From: Triatoma infestans
Taxonomy: Eukaryota; Arthropoda; Insecta; Hemiptera; Reduviidae
DNA length: 64,000 nucleotides
Direction of reading: 5' to 3'
Assembly (NCBI GenBank): GCA_011037195.1
Contig: JAAEAF010003775.1
Span: 1-64,000, forward strand
Below the pieces are notes generated by a model that searched no databases, was not told the DNA's origin, and saw only the letters and a list, made by a program, of their open reading frames with translations. The position numbers and the translations under genes are program-made. Shown piece after piece: positions 45,599 through 57,127 of this stretch (position 1 is its first letter; each line of letters opens with the position of its first letter).

Positions 45599-46825
45599 AA
45601 AGCTCCCGGAGACGACCTAATCCCAAATACTATATTAAAAAATCTGCCCCGAAAAGCTATCGCCTTCCTAACCGGGGTCTTTAATGCTTGCCTTGGATTA
45701 GGATACTTTCCCAAAAGTTGGGAGAATGCTATTGTAATAGTTTTTCACAAATCTGGTAAGCCTAAAAGTGATCCCAACAGTTACCGATCGATCAGCCTCT
45801 TAAACTCCCTTTCGAAAATACTTGAAAAAATTATATACAAAAGACTGTTAAAACACTTGACTGACACAAACAAAATTCCACTTGATCAATTTGGATTCAA
45901 ACCAAAACACTCACCAGTACATCAAATTAAAAGAGTTACAGAACACACTATACACATCTTTGAAGAAAGAAAATACACGGCAGCGATATTTCTAGATGTA
46001 GCGGCAGCATTTGACACAGTTTGGCATTCTGGGCTACTTTACAAACTCAGAAACACAAACGCACCTGACTATGTTACCCAAATTATGACATCTTTTTTAC
46101 AAGACAGAACATTCCAGTTAAGACTCAACAACACATACAGTACCAGACGACAAATTCTTGCAGGACTACCACAAGGGGCAATTATCAGTCCGATCCTCTT
46201 TAACCTTTACTGCTCGGACATACCTGAACCTACATCAGTGACTTTAGCAACATACGCGGACGATACAATATTAGCCTGTTCCAACAAAGACATTACTAAA
46301 AGTATCACTGACTTACAGACATCAATTAATATTTTATCAAACTGGTTCAAAAAATGGAAATTGAAACTAAATCCTTCCAAAAAGGAAGCAATAATCTTCG
46401 CCCTTAGGAGGTTCCGGATTGAAGACCTTCGTATAATCCAAATTAACAACCAAAAAATTCGCTGGAAACAAAAGGACCAAAGAGGGCGCTATCTTGGCGT
46501 AATCCTAGACACAAGACTCACCTGGAAACTACACATACACACTAAACTTCCACATGCATACACCCGACTGAACCAGCTATACCCACTTATTAACAGAAGC
46601 ACACCACTCAAACACTCCTGTACAGTACTTCTGTACACAACACACCTCAGACCATTTCTGACATATGCCTGCCCAGTTTGGATAACAGCTAGCAACACAC
46701 TGACAAAACGATTACAGACTTTTCAAAATAAAGTACTACGGATTGCACTAAACGCTCCTTGGTTCACCAGGAATACACAAATACACAAAAAACTCGACAT
46801 TTCAGATATTCACACACACACATGA
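45599..46825 (+). pseudogene. LINE reverse transcriptase (jockey-like)
   Basis: The reading is uninterrupted from KAPGDDLIPN through the RT: FPKSWENAIVIVFHKSGK, SYRSISLLNSLSKILEKII, the first catalytic Asp in FLDVAAAFDTVWH, LPQGAIISPILFNLY, and the catalytic box YADDT. Next come the thumb motifs KWKLKLNPSKKEA and YLGVILDTRLTWKLHI, and the connection region YACPVWITAS. Known: YADD and QGxxxSPxLF are defining RT motifs; the order and thumb match jockey-clade LINEs, and no RNase H follows. A frame shift near 46820 moves the C-terminal tail to another frame (46822-46944, ending RRLKPRLYQDL). Confidence 0.92.
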
Positions 46826-47212
46826 CTAAATTAACAGACAACTTCTTCCTAACCCTTCGCACACTATCTTCAGCAGCACACTATCACATAGGCGAGCCTA
46901 CACCTTCTAGAAGATTAAAACCCCGACTATATCAAGATCTTTAATTTTCATTTATATTATTATAATCCGTTTGTGTGAAGCTCTAAGTGAGCTGTTCTAT
47001 AGTTTAATTTATAAATAAATAAAAAAAATAAAATAAAATAAAGTAAACCGAAAGTGTGATCTTTTACTGAACAGTTTTATTTCAGTTTTTGCTATTTTCT
47101 CCATATCAACACCAACCAATTTCATTAAATTTGGTATAGGTACTAACTATAAAATTTTTCAATTACAATTTTGAAAACTGGAGTAAGTGTAAGTTGTGTG
47201 CGTATATCACGC

Positions 47213-48599
47213 AATATCCGCACTAACTAGGACAGACCGACCTAGAGTATTTTCGTAATCTGCTTAACACTGACGAAGTATAAGCCCAAACCCAACTTAA
47301 ATTCTGAGACTTTTTTTTTTTACAAATGGTATGACTACAAAACTTACTTTCTATAGTGAAAGAAATAAAAGTATTTACCTTTCAACTAAAGGCAATTATA
47401 GAGAGATAATTCTAAGGCATTTTCTTGTTTTATCTGAATCTTCGAGAAGGTGATAAGGTCGTCGTCGTAACTGACTAGTTAGTAGTCAGAAATCTGGGTA
47501 GAAAATATATTGAACCTAAAAGTGACTGGAATTTTATAGCAATTAATTGCACCAAACAACATTGAGAAATTACCATTTAACCCTTCATTAATTAAAAATT
47601 AATTATATTGCCAGCCAACAATGATATAGAGATAAAAGTTCAATTAGTGATAAAAAACAATGAACGAAATTTTAATAATTACAAATTTAATTTATAATTA
47701 AATCTGCATAACAGGTACGTACAAAGTTATGCCGAATGAGAGTTTAATAGAAAGATTAGTACTGTTATAGGATGCTTTATACGGCTCTGATAATTCATTC
47801 ATTGGTTATACCTCTAGGTTATTTGTAATAATGGTGATATTCCTTATTGGTATTCCATGTGGTTCAAAACTGGTAACTAAATATCAGAAATGTTTGTATT
47901 TATCAATTTTGATTTAGTTCTAATGATTCATAAATTATTTTTCTTATTATGTTTATACCTTACTGTAGTATTGTCCATAATTTTTTTTTGTATATTCTAG
48001 ATTACTGTTTTTTCAACCTTTCTTAAATCGTGGCACACTTAAATTTCGATGATCAAAAAATGAGGATATATTGCAACAACAAAAAAGTATTGCGTAATTT
48101 GCAATATAAAGATAACTGTTGGTGGATACAGAAAAAATATTTAGAATGTAAGGGACGGGGGAAATACTTAGGGCGTTGTGTGGTCCACAGATAGGTTGAT
48201 TATAAATCAGAAATATAGGTGTCCAGACAACGACACAAATATATTATACTCTGGACTGACAAATAATTAAAATTAAAATCAATAATTGTTCCAAAGACAA
48301 GTTAAGAATAAAGTATGAACATAGGTGTCCAGATAAAGACACAAATATTTAAAACACACAGTAAATTTACGCACAGACCTCTCTTTAAAGACAATGTAAT
48401 TATAAAAACTTGACAATGTACACAAAAATTTACGTACAGACCTCTTCTCTCTCTTTAGAGACGCTAACTTTCTTAATAGCCGTTCAAAAACGCGGTAATT
48501 TTGTATTACTTGTTGAATTTACTTGCTGTTTTATGATTTAACTTATACTGGTTAATTTGAATTAATTTGAACCATTTTCACAGCCAATAGTATTTATTT
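47213..48599. other. AT-rich intron end; possible hAT end and local duplications
   Basis: CTGTTTTTTCAACCTTTCTT then CGTGGCACACTT (48005-48050) resembles a hAT terminus. TAGGTGTCCAGA...GACACAAATAT occurs at 48225 and 48321, and TTTACG(C/T)ACAGACCTCT at 48367 and 48429. Confidence 0.4.
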
Positions 48600-48990
48600 C
48601 ATTTATTGATATACCAACGTTTCGTGCACTTAACGTGCCATTATCAAGGAGTACATTTCTCTTACATTCTCGTGGTGGTGTCCACCACGAGAGCCGATCG
48701 GAGCATGGTGTAGTACTATTCTCAGCCATGGTAAACTCCAATCATAATTAATACAGGCATAACTATTCTTTTCCATAAAGTAACCACGTGGTGCTCTCAT
48801 ATACTGAGGCTACCATACAATCGACATCATATTTAAATAAATAATTCAATACTGACAAGACTCTTTGAGTTACATTTTCAGCATAAAATAAGAATATGGA
48901 AAAAAAATATAAAAATAAATTATTAATCATGGACGAAGCCTCTCGACTAATACAATAATTTACAAGAATGTAAGAGAAATGTACTCCTTG
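48600..48990. mobile_element. inverted-repeat element with Penelope-like edge motif
   Basis: 26-bp perfect inverted repeats (48645-48670 and 48965-48990) enclose about 294 bp with no ORF. Just inside the left arm is a perfect 10-bp-stem hairpin, CTCGTGGTGG / CCACCACGAG (48669-48691). Just outside the left arm, on the minus strand, is TTGATAATGGCACG...GTGCACGAAACGTTGG (48617-48645), a layout seen at Penelope element ends and a degraded relative of the hammerhead-like motif. Confidence 0.6.
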
Positions 48991-49058
48991 GTAATTTTGC
49001 ATCAAGCCTGAGAAGTTTTTTAAAAAAAAAATGTATCAATTATGTAATTGTATTAACT

Positions 49059-49097
49059 GCTGTAAGAGAAAGCCGTGAATCTATTATACACCAGATT
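49059..49097 (+). repeat. Rep-A 3'-end scrap next to the dpr-like terminal exon
   Basis: GTAAGAGAAAGCCGTGAATC through CACCAGATTTTT, the closing motif of Rep-A, 80 bp upstream of the acceptor. Confidence 0.6.
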
Positions 49098-49174
49098 TTT
49101 GTCTGAAAATGTATAATTAAGTTTTGTTTTTCTTGTTTACTGATTTTTCTTTTTTCTTTTTTTTTTTTTTACAG

Positions 49175-49275
49175 GAGAAACACCAGCTGCAATGCAACAT
49201 GGTACAGCATGGCAACGGAATTCTGGAATTGTATTACTATGTTTAACAGCATTAATTCATCTTCTTCAAAGTTGA
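49175..49275 (+). CDS. dpr-like: dpr-like protein, terminal coding exon with hydrophobic GPI-type tail
   Basis: Seen: a long T-rich tract ending TTTACAG (to 49174) is followed by an exon that completes the Gly codon split at 25670. It reads GETPAAMQHG, then a short polar spacer and the hydrophobic run SGIVLLCLTALIHLLQS, then TGA at 49273-49275. Known: G-E-x-P-A-A-M-Q-x-G is the conserved segment just after the second Ig domain in many insect Dpr proteins, and a short hydrophobic C-terminus without a cytoplasmic tail fits a GPI-attachment signal. Inference: the mature protein would be anchored to the outer leaflet. AATAAA hexamers at 49297 and 49304 sit directly after the stop, though dpr 3' UTRs are often longer. 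A 40-bp scrap of Rep-A (49059-49097) lies only about 80 bp upstream of the acceptor. Confidence 0.87.
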
Positions 49276-52109
49276 TCCACCTAAAAAAATACATCAAATA
49301 AACAATAAATGGACAATGTTTAAACAGGAACAAAAAAAAAAAAAAAAAAAAAATGGACACTCAAGTATAAATTTATTGTTCCTGTCCTTTGGGAAAACAC
49401 TGGAAGATTGAAATTTATTTATTGTAATGCATCAATTTTGAATTACAACAAAAACGTTAACAAAATTTCAATTCCAGCAATTATAATTCTTAGTCCCTAA
49501 GAAACAACCATAATAAAAACCTCCATTTAAAAAAAAAAAAAAAAATCAAATAATAAAGAAAAAAAAAACCATAAATATATCATTCAAACTTTATATAATA
49601 ATTGTAAATATAACTTGTAAATAAGATTACAAAATTATATATATATATCAAAATTTGATGGCTTTTTTGTTTTGTTAGGAGTGGGAGATCATTTTATGGC
49701 TTTAATTGCCCTAATTTTCGTCTTCCTTTATGTTTTAAAAACTTTTTTTTATTTAAATTCCAAATGTTTAATACCTGCTCAAAGAAAGAAAAAAAAAACA
49801 AACTATATTACCATTTGATTGTATTAATCTTTGAATAAATATGTTCTAATTATTTAAATATTTTTTGTTCGCAATAGATTAGATATTTATTTCAACATAT
49901 TCAGAAATTTCCAGCTATATTGAATCATAAAATAAAATATCTTTTTATATTTAAGCCAAAACTCCATATAAATAAATGCAGAAAAAAAAAAAAAACGAAA
50001 AAAACAGTTGCGGAAATGATGATAACTGGCTGAGCCTGAAATTCACACTCCAAAGTTGCGTAAACAGGTGTGGTGGAAAAGATGAAATTTATAGAATAAA
50101 ATGAAAATGAAAAAGAAAATAACAATTAAGAAAACGTAAAGATTAACTCATCTCTTAAAGAGACGAAGTGCAGAAACACGAGAAACCTGATAAAGGTTGA
50201 AAACTCTAAACGAAGATACGTGTAAAATGTGTATTAGTATGTGTGAGGACATAACATAGAAACCAAAAAGAAGACCAAAAAAAGGGTTGAATAATTAACT
50301 GTAGCAATAATAGAAGCGAGACAAAATAGTTAAATATTCATAGATGCACAAAATATGGAGAAGTTAAAAAATTACTAAAAACTAAGTAAAAGAGGATTGA
50401 AAAAAAAAAAAAAAACATATACATATAAACCGTTGGAAAATTGCGACAAGCACAAAGTGTAGGCGGAATGGACTCTAACCTCCGTTAGTTAAGGAGGAAG
50501 GGAATTTTGGGGGTAAGAAGGTGCCGCCATTGTATACCATTTGGTTTGTTTGATATAAAGATCAAACACTTTTTATTTTCATTTTTAGCATTGTTGCTGA
50601 TTAATGACATTCTTCTCACTACATGAATTATTCATAACGCTCAAATAACTTACTTTAAAGACCATCTTTTCATGTACCATGCATACCGGTAAAATTTGCA
50701 TATAGTTTCTCAATTATACTATTGCAAACAAAAGGCTTGAAAAAAGCAGTTCGGTATAAAGTTGAAGATGATACATAGAACGAGATGATGTGATGATATC
50801 TGTGTTTAAGTATCTACGAGTGGACTTGTTAAAACAGTAATTAAACTGGTACCATCACAGTATAGAGTGTAATAAATAATGTCCCCGATCACAAAGTGCC
50901 CCACCTACGGTAGAAAACTAAGAAAGAGACTAAATTGCTTCTTTACCAGAAGGCAAAATAAAATTTTAATTTGCAATTAAATACGTATAAAAGCACAAAT
51001 AGTAGATGGCTAAGAATCCAACCCTAAGAATCCATCCCCATTAGATAAGAAGTAGAAAATTTGGATTAGAAATTGCCTTGGTAACTATCAAACATTTTAT
51101 TTATCATGATTGCACTTTAATTTATTTTCTTAGATACGAATTGTTCATGTTTAACTACTTACAAGACTATGATTACAGGAACATTGCCATAGCGTCCGCT
51201 TTTCTGCGATCTTCTTTCCATATAAAACCGTTGGAGCTTCCCCCCCACCAAAAATAAAAACAATCACTTAGCTGGTTAAAAATTGAAAAAATAAATTATT
51301 TTCTTATAGGAAGGTTTGTAGTCGATTTTAAGTTCGCATCACTATCTTGCTATCTAAAACTATAACAAAAATAATAAAGTAATTAGGTACATTTATTTTG
51401 AAAAGCTGTGTACACCTTTTTAATTGGATAGTATACAAAAAGCAAAAAAAAATATTAGAAGAAATTATAATCGCGCACGATTATTTGCCTCTACCCAGAA
51501 ATCGTATAGTGAGATAATCCAGTAGTAATTTGTAGATTTTATGTATTTATTTAGTAGTTTTGGGTAAAATATCTTGTTTTTACACAATATATTTGTCCAA
51601 TTGAGTTGGAATGGACATCAAAAAAAAAAAAGCACAGTGTTACGAGCATTCAAAATGAGCCAGATATAAAAATAAAGATACCGGGAGGAAGAATAATTAC
51701 TGATCACAGAAAGTAATGGAATGCATCCGGATAATTGGCACGACATTTTTTTAACAAAGCCCCAAGTCAATGAGGATAGAGGAGGATTGCGATTATTTGG
51801 CAAATCCTCCTCAACCAGTGGTTGACAAATGAGCTGATATCCACCATTAATCTGAAGATAAATCACGACGGCTCCTTTGTATAATAAATTTTTAAAAAAT
51901 ATACACACAGTTTCAAGGGGCTTATAATTAATAACTAAAAAAAAAAAATCATGGTCATATTATTTAAAACATATTTAATTTATGTACATGTTTACAATAT
52001 ACAAATTCTTGACTTTATCGTTGTAATAAAATGAATAAGAACGATGAGCTCGTTTCTTCTTTATCTTATGAAGATTTGAGCACAAGTTTTGAAGATTGCT
52101 ATTTGCATC
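49276..52109. other. 3' UTR and intergenic region between convergent genes
   Basis: No transposon recognised. AATAAA hexamers on the plus strand just after the dpr-like stop and on the minus strand near 51393 and 51550. Many A runs. Confidence 0.45.
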
Positions 52110-52385
52110 TCATTCCTTCTCAATAATGTTCAGTTGCGATGTGTATTTGGTTATTTCATGGCTTCCAAGAAGAATAATTTGATGGTTGCAAATGGAAAAT
52201 AAAATTCTTTGGTCTTGTTTAGCTTCTTCAAGAAACTGCAATTTCATCATGTACTGAAATTCTAATCGTATATTGTGTAAAGTACCTGTTATAGAAAGTA
52301 CTGATTTCTGGTTTTTACAGTGCCACCCAATGTGCAAAGCCGGAACGTCCTTAAGAGCCACGTTGTACAGTGTAACAAAACCATT
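52110..52385 (-). CDS. candidate terminal exon of an unidentified minus-strand gene
   Basis: Seen: on the minus strand a strong pyrimidine tract (TTTTCTTTCCTTCTTCC) runs into TTTCAGTGTAG. If the second AG (TAG) is the acceptor, the frame is open for about 91 codons to a TGA. It includes LYNVALKDVPALHIGWH, a mixed hydrophobic/charged middle, and ends QLNIIEKE. If the first AG is used, the frame closes early. The composition (balanced charges, W, H, C, no low complexity) looks like real protein rather than AT-rich noise. I do not recognise the family. Candidate AATAAA signals on the minus strand lie at about 51550 and 51393. The gene would converge on the dpr-like gene. It could instead be a chance ORF. 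Confidence 0.42.
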   Translation of the reverse strand, partial: NGFVTLYNVALKDVPALHIGWHCKNQKSVLSITGTLHNIRLEFQYMMKLQFLEEAKQDQRILFSICNHQIILLGSHEITKYTSQLNIIEKE

Positions 52386-52394
52386 CCTCTACAC

Positions 52395-53744
52395 TGAAAG
52401 GAAGAAGGAAAGAAAATAAATAAATCAGTAAAAGCAAATAACTCATAGTGATATGAATAATGAAATGCCAGTGTAAATTAATTAGAAGTTAATTTTACCA
52501 AAATACTTTGTGAGACTCTATGCTTAGCTTAATAATATGCTGGTACCGGTCAGTAACCCTCGAATAACGGGGCACCACTTTTAACTAGCTGAGACGAAAA
52601 TCCTTAATTAAATCATTCAAGAATTCTCTGAACACTAGTGATTTTAAGACAACGAATCAATTAGATAAAAATATTCTCCATTAAATTTAATTATGATTTG
52701 GACAAAGAATAAAGGGCTCATATAATAATAAAATTAAATTAATAATTCAAACTTTGTATTTTATATATAAAAACAATATTCTGTGTTATATTTTGTTCTG
52801 AAATTTTCAGAATATGTTGAAGATTGTATATAATCTATTACAGTTATGAGAGAATTTTTTTTAATTAATTGCCCCAATTTTTACTTCAAAAGAAATCTGT
52901 AAAAATAATTGTTTATTATTTTTGGAGCAGTTTAACAACACAATTAAAAAGAGCCAATTATATAAATAAATAATATCAAAATAAGAGACAATATGTATTT
53001 TGTTTTTGTTTTTTTTTTATTACTATATGGGATAAATGTTTATATGTTTAATGGCCTAGTGGTTTTTAATTTCTTTTAATATATAAAAATTATTCAATGT
53101 TAGTCAAAATAAAATAAAAGATAACGTTTGAAAAATAAATTAAATTGAAAAAGGTATATAAATGAATAAACTAAACAGGCAATCTCCTTAAATTTTTAAT
53201 TAAGTTTATTTGTCTCTCAGAATAAATAAAATATTAGTCATTGTTAAAGGAAATTAAGAAATCGTAGTTTTATTTCTTCCAAACAAACAAACACACTCAC
53301 ACAAAACATTATAACAATTGACATTTAAAGATAATTGCTTTTATTTCAATACACAATACTATTAAAATTTTGGCGAAATAAGCTGTTTTTAACCCATCTT
53401 AAAAGAGTTTATCTAATAACATGATTACTGTTTCTTAATTTATTCTTAGTATTTGATTGCAAAAAGCAATTTAATAGAATATTCCATTTCAGAATAAATG
53501 GTCTTTTATTTATTTATTTAATTTTTTGAAACTGCTTGTATTCTGATAGTAAATTGATGTTTGAATTAAATTGGTTTTTGTTTTGTTTTCTTACTGATTT
53601 GATAACAGTGTTTCTTCATTCTAGTTTATTTGCCTATTTTTTTTTTTTTTGTTTATTTTTTTTAATGTGGGCTCAAAAGAAAATCAGCTACTGAGGTCAT
53701 TAGCACCTGTAAAAACTGTCATTTTATTGTTCAACTTTTCTTTG
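52395..53744. other. AT-rich; intron or upstream of the minus-strand exon
   Basis: The splice-acceptor tract (minus strand) is at 52386-52420. Beyond it nothing coding is visible. Confidence 0.4.
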
Positions 53745-54120
53745 GCCAACCCTGTTCTTTATTATCATATACATTTTAATTATAGGAAATATAATGGGAT
53801 CCGAATCATTAAAATTCATGGGGATCCAAAGTACCTAAATTACTCCCTACCTAGGTCAAACTGGGGAGGGAGAATTCCATATAAATAGAGGCAAGCTAGC
53901 CCTAAGGGAGAACAATAATCGACACTAATCAGTCAACATCATTCTATATATTTCACAATACTCAGCCAGTCTAATCTCTCTCTTAATTATTCTCTCCGCT
54001 ACCTTATTATCAAATATCATTTAATAGTGTAAAAGTCCTTGCAGTTTTTAATTTCTATTCATTATATTAGTGGTCAGTATATCTAACAAGTTCATTATTT
54101 ATTCTTTTCCTAAATTCATC
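53745..54120 (+). promoter_or_regulatory. TATA-bearing promoter-like segment (LTR-like)
   Basis: CCATATAAATAGAGGCAAGC at about 53877, followed by CAGTCAACATCATTC 50 bp on, sits in a block with inverted GGGATCC/GGGGATCC pieces upstream. No gene follows; an old LTR promoter is more likely than a host promoter. Confidence 0.3.
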
Positions 54121-54179
54121 TCTCTATTTATCTTCTTCTCTCACACGTCTACCACAGAAAATAAATATTGAAATGTGTT

Positions 54180-54655
54180 TGGTGTGTTGTTGTTGTAGTG
54201 TAGTGGTGTAGCTTGGTAGCGCGAGCGGTTTTGTAAAGGGCTTGTGTTTGTAAGTTTTAAGAGAGAGAAGGTAATAAGAATAATTAAGAAAACACTGAGA
54301 GCTTAAATTAAATATGATTCTTTAAAGATATTTAAATGCTATTCAATAACACAGCAATATGCTTATTAATTTACAGAAATTTAGTTGGAATAAACTCTTA
54401 TGTTTTAACTTATATCTGGCACTGATTCCTGAATGTTCTACTTCGGTATCTCTTTCAGACTCTCTTGAAGGAATGCTTTAATAATTATTCGTTCAAATCT
54501 CCCCTGTGAGAAGACGGGCAAACAATTGCTACAAGTTCATGAACTCTAAAAGCAATAGTGATCTTCTACGTGAATAGGTCCTTTTGCAAAGGACTGTTAC
54601 ATTTTTTTCTTGATTTTTTGATATTTCAAATTAAATATATTTTTCTATTTCTGGC
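54180..54655 (+). mobile_element. LTR-like repeat (family L), copy 4
   Basis: Core GAGCGGTTTTGTAAAGGGCT; ends CTGGCATCCATCA like the 32-kb copy, which shares its 3' third (GAACTCTAAAAG). Confidence 0.5.
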
Positions 54656-54773
54656 ATCCATCATAATATAAACATTTTTCATTTAAATTTATCTTATTTT
54701 AAACTTTAACTACAATTAAATTGGAATTCTGCAATAAAGTTTTATTTAATTGTAAAAAGAAGCACGGGCTAGA

Positions 54774-55093
54774 TTTTTTTTTTTTCCGAGTACTTACAAT
54801 ACTATCATTTACTTTCATTCTATCTGGCTCTAAGCATATGTGGATCGTAGATTCTAGTCGAGGGGGATTATTACATACTGCGACCAGAAAGATCTAGTGT
54901 TTCTCCGGAGCCTTCTGCAAGCTCAGCAGCCGGCCTCCAAACAGCGTTTTCTAGATCAGAAACACTGCCTATCAACGGACAGTGGAGTGTAGAGGCCTAG
55001 GAAGAAAAAAATCTAAGGCCCGCGTGCTAAATTCAAACGCGGGACCTCCGCGTTGCTAGTCCAGCGTGCTACCACTGAATTAACCCTTCCCTT
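54774..55093 (-). mobile_element. tRNA-derived SINE, diverged copy
   Basis: Same family as 57.1 kb, minus strand: boxes still visible (GGTAGCACGCTGGACTAGCA, CGCGTTTGAATTTAGC). The body has extra sequence, and a T run at 54774-54786 is the tail. Confidence 0.7.
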
Positions 55094-55299
55094 CGTATTT
55101 ATATATTTTATCAACAAACAGCCTATGACATATGGTTGAGTCATAACATAATTAAATTTGTATATTAAAATAAATAATGTAAGTCAAGCAGTAACATTTA
55201 AAACACAACAATATAGATAACAGAGATGTAATCAATAAAAATATAATATATATAGAACATAATTAGTTTACAAAAGAGAGGCAAACTTCATTTAATTTC

Positions 55300-55810
55300 A
55301 GTTAAAAATGTTTTGAAAATAGACAATTTCACTGGAGAAGTCCAAATTATCTTGATGTGTGCATTCCATTCCCGGCATATTCCTGACAAGAATGTTCATG
55401 TGAAAAAAATAGTTGTGCTATGATGCGAACTGCAAACCTATACGAATGACTTAAGTGGATGGGAGATACATTGAAGGGGATGTCAGCCAGAAGTCAGAAC
55501 AGTCGATTTGTATTATTGATCATTTTAAAGGAATAACAGATCAGCTTCAATCCCTTATTTCTAAGGAATCAATGTCTATTTAACTAGGGGAACTTCCTTA
55601 TGTAATATTTGACAAATCGCCCTTGTATAGATGCCAGTCTATCAGACGTCTCTTATATGGGTTAACACCAGTGAACACATATTCTAAAATACTTCTAACA
55701 TATGCGTGTAGACCGCCCAAAAATGCTTTAGTGTCTTCGGCTCTCTTGTTTTCCGGATCGCAAACCCCCACATCCTGAAGCTCTTTTGCAAGCTTCTTCC
55801 TTCGCATCGC
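55300..55810 (-). pseudogene. LINE 3' RT end, decayed
   Basis: The minus-strand frame at 55813-55598 contains YVRSILEYVFTGVNPYKRRL followed by ID, the conserved LINE block (VRxILEYA...WNPY...xxID). Beyond a stop come traces of the final region (SHSYRFAVRI then MPGMECTHQD). It is followed on the right by a 180-bp repeat shared with window positions 1-175. Confidence 0.65.
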
Positions 55811-55990
55811 CAATTAATTCGAGACGGAGACCTTAGTTTGTGTACTGCGTTTTTGCCTTTTATATAAAGTGTAGAGTATATGTAGTTTAAGTGTATGTGG
55901 ACTGTTGTGATGTGACGTGCATGAAGTAGTGAGCTGTGGTAAACCCGTGGGTTGCTACACCCCAAGTAATGCATGCAACAGATACTCCCT

Positions 55991-57117
55991 TGCGGACAAA
56001 CATTATGTAACTTACAGCAACATTTACAATCACTAGAGCAATGGAATTACAGGTAGAGAACAAGCTTAAATACACTTTCATGTGAAGTGTGACATTTGCC
56101 CCACCCCCCCCCCCCCAACCAAGTTCATCTGGTCACATCCTTATTACCATACCTTGAAAAAGAGGTGAAGTTTCTAGGACACTAAAAAGACAAACACCTG
56201 ACCTAGAATCTTTATACAAGACTAAAAATGAAAGGAATATATAAACGTTACTAACCTAGCGTACTATCAGCCACTATCTGACTAAATATTCATAAAGAGG
56301 AAATCCCCTCACCACAACAGGAATATGTATATATTTGTAACGGTTTGAATACATATATGACATTTTATCTTCCCATGCTCGACTTATTTATTTGTGTAAC
56401 AACTTTAACGGTACCCTATACTTTGTTTTGTCTAATTTTAACTAAAATTAATAATATTTTTTCTTGAAGATAGATAATTTTTTGCTTTAAATCGAATTGT
56501 TTTATAAGCCTATTCCTTTTTATAAAACAATTTTAATTTTATACATTATTAACGTATCTCATCCAAAGTTCTATTTATATTTACATTAGGAATTCTAAAG
56601 GTAAACTAAAATGATTTGTTCTCATTAGCTCTATTCTCTAGTTAAACAAACAATAGTTTGTCCTTTCTTAATTAGTGAACGTAAATAAATCCTTTTAACA
56701 GTAAAAATTGTTTGCATTTTCTGTGATAGAACGCAAAATGTGAAGTCAACGTGGCAAAATAATAAAAATTATTTTTGCATTTTCCATTGAAAGAAAAGCA
56801 AATGGAAAAGACATGGACATGGCTCATGGAAAGACATGAGAGGAAAAATCAAATAATAATGAAGATCTAAAATTGTAATGAATTTTCTTATCATATTATC
56901 TCTTGCAAGATTTATGTTTATATTATCAATTGCATGTTTATAAATGTAAATGAGCAATATTAATTGCCTCATTATCAGTTAATTATTCTAACATTTTAGA
57001 CTTAACAATGCCTGTTAAACTGTTTTCATTTCTATAAATCGAGAGACACATTTGATCAATTACTATTTTGTTGCACATATCAACTCTCTTATTCTCTCTA
57101 TTCAACTTATCATATCT
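55991..57117. other. AT-rich stretch without recognised gene
   Basis: A C-run (56101-56115) and no convincing frame. Confidence 0.5.
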
Positions 57118-57127
57118 CTTATTTAAT

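Larger units (their letters stand above)
44479..47041 (+). mobile_element. 5'-truncated jockey-like non-LTR retrotransposon with 17-bp target duplication
   Basis: Seen: a LINE body is flanked by the perfect direct repeat AGTAAACCGAAAGTGTG (44462-44478 and 47042-47058), which is Rep-A sequence, so the insertion point inside a Rep-A copy is exact. The 3' end is an A-rich AAATA-type tail (about 47012-47041). It holds the C-terminal part of the endonuclease, a reverse transcriptase and the C-terminus; ORF1 and the start of the endonuclease are missing, as expected of 5' truncation. Several frame breaks make it non-autonomous. Confidence 0.92.
43045..47212 (+). repeat. Rep-A, long copy interrupted by the jockey-like LINE
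   Basis: Rep-A sequence from the CTAGTAAGAG hairpin at 43061 to CTGGAGTAAGTGTAAGTTGT at about 47190, with one or two extra monomer pieces (43900-44330) and the LINE at 44479-47041. Its last monomer starts AACCGAAAGTG, and this site served as the LINE target. Confidence 0.82.
25671..49174 (+). other. 23.5-kb phase-1 intron of the dpr-like gene, transposon-filled
   Basis: The stretch between the two phase-compatible dpr-like exons starts GTAAAT and ends TTTACAG. It carries RNase H-bearing LINE fragments, a hAT element with a nested hairpin, a mariner split by an LTR-like element, three or more Rep-A copies, a nearly intact piggyBac, a jockey-like LINE and an inverted-repeat element. Elements sit in both orientations. 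No host exon was recognised inside it. Confidence 0.8.

Noticed and set aside
48005..48050. Complete hAT element
   Set aside because: Only one terminus-like motif is visible; no matching opposite end or target duplication found.
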